Below, in pieces: positions 59,442 through 64,000 of a stretch of 64,000 nt of DNA (position 1 is its first letter; each line of letters starts with the position of its first letter). The DNA is from Punica granatum (lineage: Eukaryota > Streptophyta > Magnoliopsida > Myrtales > Lythraceae): NCBI RefSeq assembly GCF_007655135.1, contig NC_045127.1, positions 4,464,001 to 4,528,000 of the forward strand, read 5' to 3'. The translations under genes were made by a program, and so were the position numbers. The notes below the pieces were generated by a model. The model saw only the letters and a program-made list of their open reading frames with translations, was not told the DNA's origin and ran no database searches.

Positions 59442-62400
59442 ATGGCCGCGACCTCCGCCGCCACCAGCTCTCCGTCGACCCTCCACGGCAGGTCCCACAC
59501 CCAATCCTCTTCCCTCCTCTACCATTCACACCTTCCTCTCAGCAAGATTGCCGTCCGGCCACCTTCCGCCCCGCTGGCCACAAGTCCCGAATCTCCAGCA
59601 CCCTCGCCCGGGAATCCTCCCCCGCGCCCGTTCAAATGGAGGCTGAGCCGACCCGCCTCCTCCGTCCTGATTCCTTCGGCCGTTTCGGGAAGTTCGGGGG
59701 GAAGTACGTCCCCGAGACCCTTATGCACGCCCTCTCCGAGCTCGAGTCAGCATTCCATGCCCTCGCCGTGGATGAGGAGTTTCAGGTTCCATTTCCCCCC
59801 ATTTGGCATTGCATTGGATTGAATTTAATTTTGTTGATTCCCCTGAAAAATTGTTTCTTTTAGAGAAAATATTGTTTGTTTATGTGTTTCTCTGTTGATG
59901 ATTGAGATAGTTTAGCTCCGTATGTCCTGCTTTAACTTGATAGAATGGGGATAATGTGTGAGTGTTGAATTGAGTTTCTGATCGTCTGCTGAGAGAAGCT
60001 AGCGGAAAGGAGCAATTTTTTCGTGATAGCAAGCTCTTGCGGGACGAATTAACTTGAAATTTTATATCTTTTTGTTAAGCATTTTTTTCAGTACCGTTCA
60101 TTCAATTTCAACTGTAGCTTCCAGGCTCTGATAATTTTAGTCATTTTACGATTGGATGAATTGATTGAATCAGTCTACTGATAAAAGTTATCGACTTTTT
60201 CTTGAAATTTCCGTCTCCTTGCTAGTGTCAATGACTCTATCGATGCGTTTCTGCAGAAAGAACTGAGTGGCATTCTGAGGGACTATGTTGGTAGAGAGAG
60301 CCCACTCTACTTTGCAGAGAGGCTCAGCGAGCACTACAGGCGCCCTAATGGTGAGGGTTCTCTTGTTTACCTCAAGAGGGAGGATCTCAACCACACAGGG
60401 TCCCACAAGATCAACAATGCCATTGGCCAAGCCCTCCTGGCCAAGCGGCTTGGTAAGAAGCGGATTATTGCCGAGACTGGAGCAGGGCAACATGGAGTTG
60501 CGACCGCTACTGTCTGTGCTAGGTTCGGGTTGGAATGCATTGTTTACATGGGTGCACAAGATATGGAGAGGCAGGCCCTTAATGTTTTCCGAATGCGACT
60601 CCTTGGAGCTGAGGTGGGTTTTTAAAGTTAACCCCTTGTGTTTGGCTGAAAGAAGTTAAATCTTTGATGTGTTTCCTCTAGAGGGTTCTTTAAGCTTTGG
60701 AATCTGTCATTGAGTAATGAATTTTCTTCACTGCCCTTTTATGTGGTTTCTGCATCTCCCCCGAATCGACTGATGAGAGACCGAACAACTAAACTAGCTG
60801 AAATGTTGAAAAGGGCCATTAGACATGAAGTTGTAACTTCCTGTATTCAATTGTAGTCTGAACTGTGGAAAGTCGTTTCTTTTCATTGTGAAATTACCCA
60901 GTAGGCAATCTACAATTGGTATTCGTTGTACATAGTTTGTAGCAGGACATAGATGCATTAATAAGCCATTTCCTCTTTGATGGTATTCTAAAATTAAATT
61001 GCAATTATATACTTTCAAATGAAAATTGAATTCATATGCCCGTTGGTTGTGAGGATCTCTTGAATTGTTTAAGCCCAAACTTTTTCATTGTGATTGTAAC
61101 GAAGTTAAGTGTGATTTAATTTGATTTAGTTTAATTTAAAGAGATAAAGACAAAGTAGTTGGGAAAAATTATGTGAGAATTTGAAGAAGATAAAAAAGTA
61201 ATGATTTTGTTGTTGAATTGAGGAAAAAGTGTTGAATAGTTGAAAGAATTTAATGTTAAAAATATAATTTAAATAATAGATAAGAAAAATTATGAAAAAA
61301 TCGGGCGCCAGGTAGATGTTTATATATATTAGATCATCAGTCTCCATATGTATTGAGAGCCATTTGCTTCTCCAATCTCCTTTGCAGGTTAGACCAGTGC
61401 ATTCTGGGACAGCTACTCTGAAGGATGCTACCTCAGAAGCTATACGCGACTGGGTGACCAATGTGGAGTCGACCCACTACATCCTAGGCTCTGTTGCTGG
61501 GCCCCACCCATACCCCATGATGGTCAGGGAGTTCCATGCAGTGATTGGGAAGGAAACCCGAAGGCAAGCCCTTGAGAAGTGGGGTGGAAAACCTGACATC
61601 CTGGTTGCCTGTGTGGGTGGTGGGTCTAATGCTATGGGACTCTTCCATGAATTTGTGGGGGACGAGGATGTCCGTCTAATTGGTGTGGAGGCTGCCGGTT
61701 TTGGCTTAGATAGTGGTAAACATGCCGCTACTCTGTCCAAGGGAGAGGTCGGGGTATTGCACGGGGCTATGAGCTATCTATTGCAGGATCAAGATGGGCA
61801 GATTATTGAGCCTCATTCTATTAGTGCAGGGTATGGGATGGCATTTGCAGTCTGGCAGTATATATTATTTCTCCATTTCTTTTTTGGGTTCCTTATTTTT
61901 AGTCTTATGATGGTAAATGTGCGTATCAGATTGGATTATCCTGGAGTTGGACCTGAGCACAGTTTTCTGAAGGACATTGGACGGGCTGAGTACCACAGCG
62001 TCACCGATGAGGAAGCATTGGAAGGTATAGGAGCTTTGCCATCTTTCTCTCCTCATGTCGTTGCTAGATTTGTCAGAGCTGCATTCTTGAACTTGCAGTC
62101 CCCAGCATTGCTAGCAGGGAACACGTAAAGATAACTCTTCTGTAGTAACAATCACCCTTCACTATAATACTCAAATATGCTGAACCTGAATGGAGTTGGG
62201 CAGGCTTTTTGCTCGGTTTCCATCTATTCTCTCTGCAATGCTCTCCATTTGACTTTGATTCGATTCTTATTGGCTGGTCTTTTTTCTCCATTTGTCGGCA
62301 TGAACAGCTTTTAAGAGGGTATCGCGACTCGAGGGCATAATCCCAGCTCTGGAAACATCCCATGCCCTGGCGTATCTCGAGAAGCTCTGCCCTGACCTGC

Positions 62401-62483
62401 CCAACGGGACAAAGGTCGTGGTCAACTGCAGCGGGAGAGGGGACAAGGATGTTCACACAGCCATCAAGCATCTGAAGGTTTAG
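59442..62483 (+). CDS. TSB: Tryptophan synthase beta chain, chloroplastic
   Basis: The last enzyme of tryptophan synthesis: PLP-dependent condensation of indole with serine in plastids. Exons: about 59442-59785, 60257-60613, 61388-61830, 61930-62024 and 62308-62483. Conserved parts: [49 protein letters not shown] (Lys is the PLP Schiff base), [31 protein letters not shown], the phosphate loop [40 protein letters not shown] and SGRGDKD. The catalytic region is complete (357 codons from exon 2 on). The transit peptide is odd. ATG 59442 opens a good plastid leader ([18 protein letters not shown]) in a frame that does not reach the enzyme. The enzyme frame is open back to ATG 59360 or 59387 with a less typical leader, and its first Met near the mature part is at 59636. 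Confidence 0.9.
61086..61300 (-). mobile_element. MITE, family 1, truncated copy d, in TSB intron 2
   Basis: Reverse complement of the family interior: AAAAAGTAATGATTTTGTTGTTGAATTGxGGAAAAAGT, then GAATAGTTGAAAGAATTTAATGTTAAAAAT (read in short phrases) match the other copies. Terminal repeats are not clear. Confidence 0.65.
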
Positions 62484-63404
62484 TTTGGTTTGGTTGGAGC
62501 AACTGGCAAGCGATGTTCCTTAGGTGTAATCAAATTGTTGTATATCTTCTTTCCCCAAACTTCATTGAGCCCCATTCGTTCATTCAGTATCTCGGGGAAG
62601 CCTATGTTTGTCTATGGATCTGGAAACAAAAAAAATCTTCGCTGTTGGGTCAGTAATAAATTGCAGTTTTAGGCCCTAAGTCGGGAAAATTTCGATTCTT
62701 TAATGCCTGCCGAGTCGTTTCTCACAGTTGTATCTCGTTATATCATTGTCCGAGGGTGCAAGTGGTGACGGTACTCTCTGGCTCACTGGAGTACCATCGA
62801 CCGTGAATTGTCTAATGTTCGGGAATATGGCTCAACAAATGATGTGGATACGATGCGAAGTTCGTTGGCTTAGAAGTCGGTTTACTCCTCCTGCAGTTCC
62901 TAATCAGATGCATAAACTTTCCGATGGACGGCAAATAATAGTAATTTCATAAAAATTTAAAGATCGATAAATAAATAACAGTAAGTCGATTTACTCCTCC
63001 TGCAGTTCCTAATCAGATGCATAAACTTTCCTATGGAGGACAAATAACAGTAATTTCACAAAAATTAAAGATAGGTAAATAAATTCCCTTAGAACATTGG
63101 AATTTGGCTGTCTCGCTCCCCCTCGGTACATATTCCAACTTCACACTACAGTGAACAATTTACTAACAATCGATTGCCGATCCGATTCAATTGACGACAA
63201 CTCCTGGTTATATTTACTATTCATGACCGATGCTAGAGCGAGAATTATTATCGACGGCTCGTAATCTCAAAAGAAAAAAAAAAAGAGAGAGTATATTATA
63301 ATATTATTTCGATTATGTGGGAAGTAAATTTTACGGATAGAAGAAGACACATCATATACTCGTCGAAGAAGAAGAAGAAGAAGAAGAAGAAGAAAGCTCC
63401 AGAG
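62484..63404. other. Intergenic region downstream of TSB with a tandem duplication
   Basis: The TSB 3' UTR occupies the first few hundred bases. A short direct duplication lies at 62875-63090. A GAA/AAG run at 63366-63394 lies just before the next ATG. No other gene seen. Confidence 0.6.
62875..63090. repeat. 109-bp tandem duplication
   Basis: AGTCGGTTTACTCCTCCTGC at 62875 and AGTCGATTTACTCCTCCTGC at 62984 start two units of about 109 bp, which share AGTTCCTAATCAGATGCATA, AAACTTTCC, CAAATAA and AGTAATTTCA. Identity is about 90% by eye. Confidence 0.85.
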
Positions 63405-64000
63405 ATGGCGGGCCGAGACAGAGACTGGGATTTCCTTCTCCGAACAATCTCCAACAGCGCCCGTGACTCCAACTTCGCCGCCGATCCCGCCGCCGACCCT
63501 TCTCTCCTTCACTCGGTACTCTCCCTCTATGCTACTCCCGTCATCCTCTGCCTCTTTTGCCATGAAATTGTTTATGGAGAAAGCTCAAAGCTTAATTTAT
63601 TAGAAAATTTTGGTTTTCTCGAGCCATAGCAGTTTCTCATGTCAGGAAATGGAGAGAATGCACAATTTTGATCTCATGAAATCCTCTTTCGGTTGATAGC
63701 TGTGTTTACTGCTGCGTGGACAGGTAAAGAAGCTCTATGAGCTGTGTAAAGCTGAGAACTCGGAGGATCTTGTGGCTCGGATATATCCGCAAATCAACAA
63801 GCTCTTTCAACGAGCGGTGGCTTCGATGTCTCAGTCCAGAACTTCTTATGGCCTCCTCTTGCTGGTTCGGCTCCTTCGCTTAATCTGCATTTTCAGCATT
63901 GACTTATTGAAGTCTGGCAGAACAGGAAGAATTGGAATACAGAAATTGGGAAAAAAAATGCCGTTTTCTGCGAAAAGCTTTTTCTGTAAGGAGGTGTGAA
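63405..64000 (+). CDS. Probable AP-5 complex subunit zeta (AP5Z1-like), 5' part only
   Basis: Exon 1 (63405-63515) encodes MAGRDRDWDFLLRTISNSAR...DPSLLHS. Exon 2 (63724-63864) encodes VKKLYELCKAENSEDLVARI, NKLFQRAVASMSQSRTSYG and LLLL, followed by a GTTCGG donor. Phases are 0 at both borders. From memory the sequence resembles the N-terminus of plant AP-5 zeta proteins (Arabidopsis At3g15160), members of an adaptor complex on late endosomes. The gene runs past the window end, so only 84 residues can be judged. The identification rests on this short stretch; the weak donor at 63865 is the least certain point. Confidence 0.65.

Noticed and set aside
62073..62471. 132-codon minus-strand frame across the TSB last intron
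   Set aside because: Complement of the TSB terminal exon and intron; no domain.

Overview
The window is plant nuclear DNA, from a eudicot. It has GT-AG introns, large AT-rich intergenic spacers, microsatellites, and orthologues of plant-only proteins: a plastid lipocalin, LTD, tryptophan synthase beta, a Spg1-type GTPase, plant mobile domain proteins, an RLCK-VII kinase and TIR-NB-LRR receptors. The TNL sequence is of the flax L6-like type expanded in Myrtales. I lean to a rosid, possibly Myrtales, but cannot prove the species.

Layout. 1-6.4 kb: a folate-biopterin transporter (minus, 3' end cut off) and a pollen Ole e 1-like secreted protein (minus). 7.4-23.8 kb: four plant mobile domain (PMD) copies. 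Copy A (plus) is a pseudogene, B (minus) is intact, C (plus) is intact with one intron, and D (plus) is a pseudogene. B and D with their 3' flanks form an inverted segmental duplication of more than 3 kb per arm. B's flank carries a SINE with a 16-bp target duplication, and D's flank keeps the empty site. 24.3-26.4 kb: a PBS1-like cytoplasmic kinase. 27.7-31.1 kb: repeats with Helitron-like 3' ends and a ~375-bp tandem array. 33.4-34.4 kb: two related small genes of unknown function that converge so tightly that their stop codons share one CTAG. 35.6-39.3 kb: LTD (plus) and plastid lipocalin (minus), tail to tail.

40.6-49.5 kb holds the most striking locus. Two tandem TNL units are joined in one reading frame, giving a predicted 2038-residue TIR-NB-LRR-TIR-NB-LRR protein in seven exons. 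The LRR of unit 1 runs without a stop into the TIR of unit 2, which has no start codon of its own. Unit 1 has lost the TIR catalytic glutamate and has degenerate GLPL and MHD motifs, whereas unit 2 is canonical. This suggests a damaged unit fused to a competent one.

49.5-55 kb is AT-rich and without genes. 55.0-57.5 kb: SGP1-like GTPase. 59.4-62.5 kb: tryptophan synthase beta, next to SGP1 as I recall it in Arabidopsis, with an apparent frame disagreement in the transit peptide. 63.4-64 kb: the first exons of a probable AP-5 zeta gene, cut by the window end.

All splice sites were placed by reading GT/AG borders, frame continuity and remembered family sequence. No alignment or database search was run.
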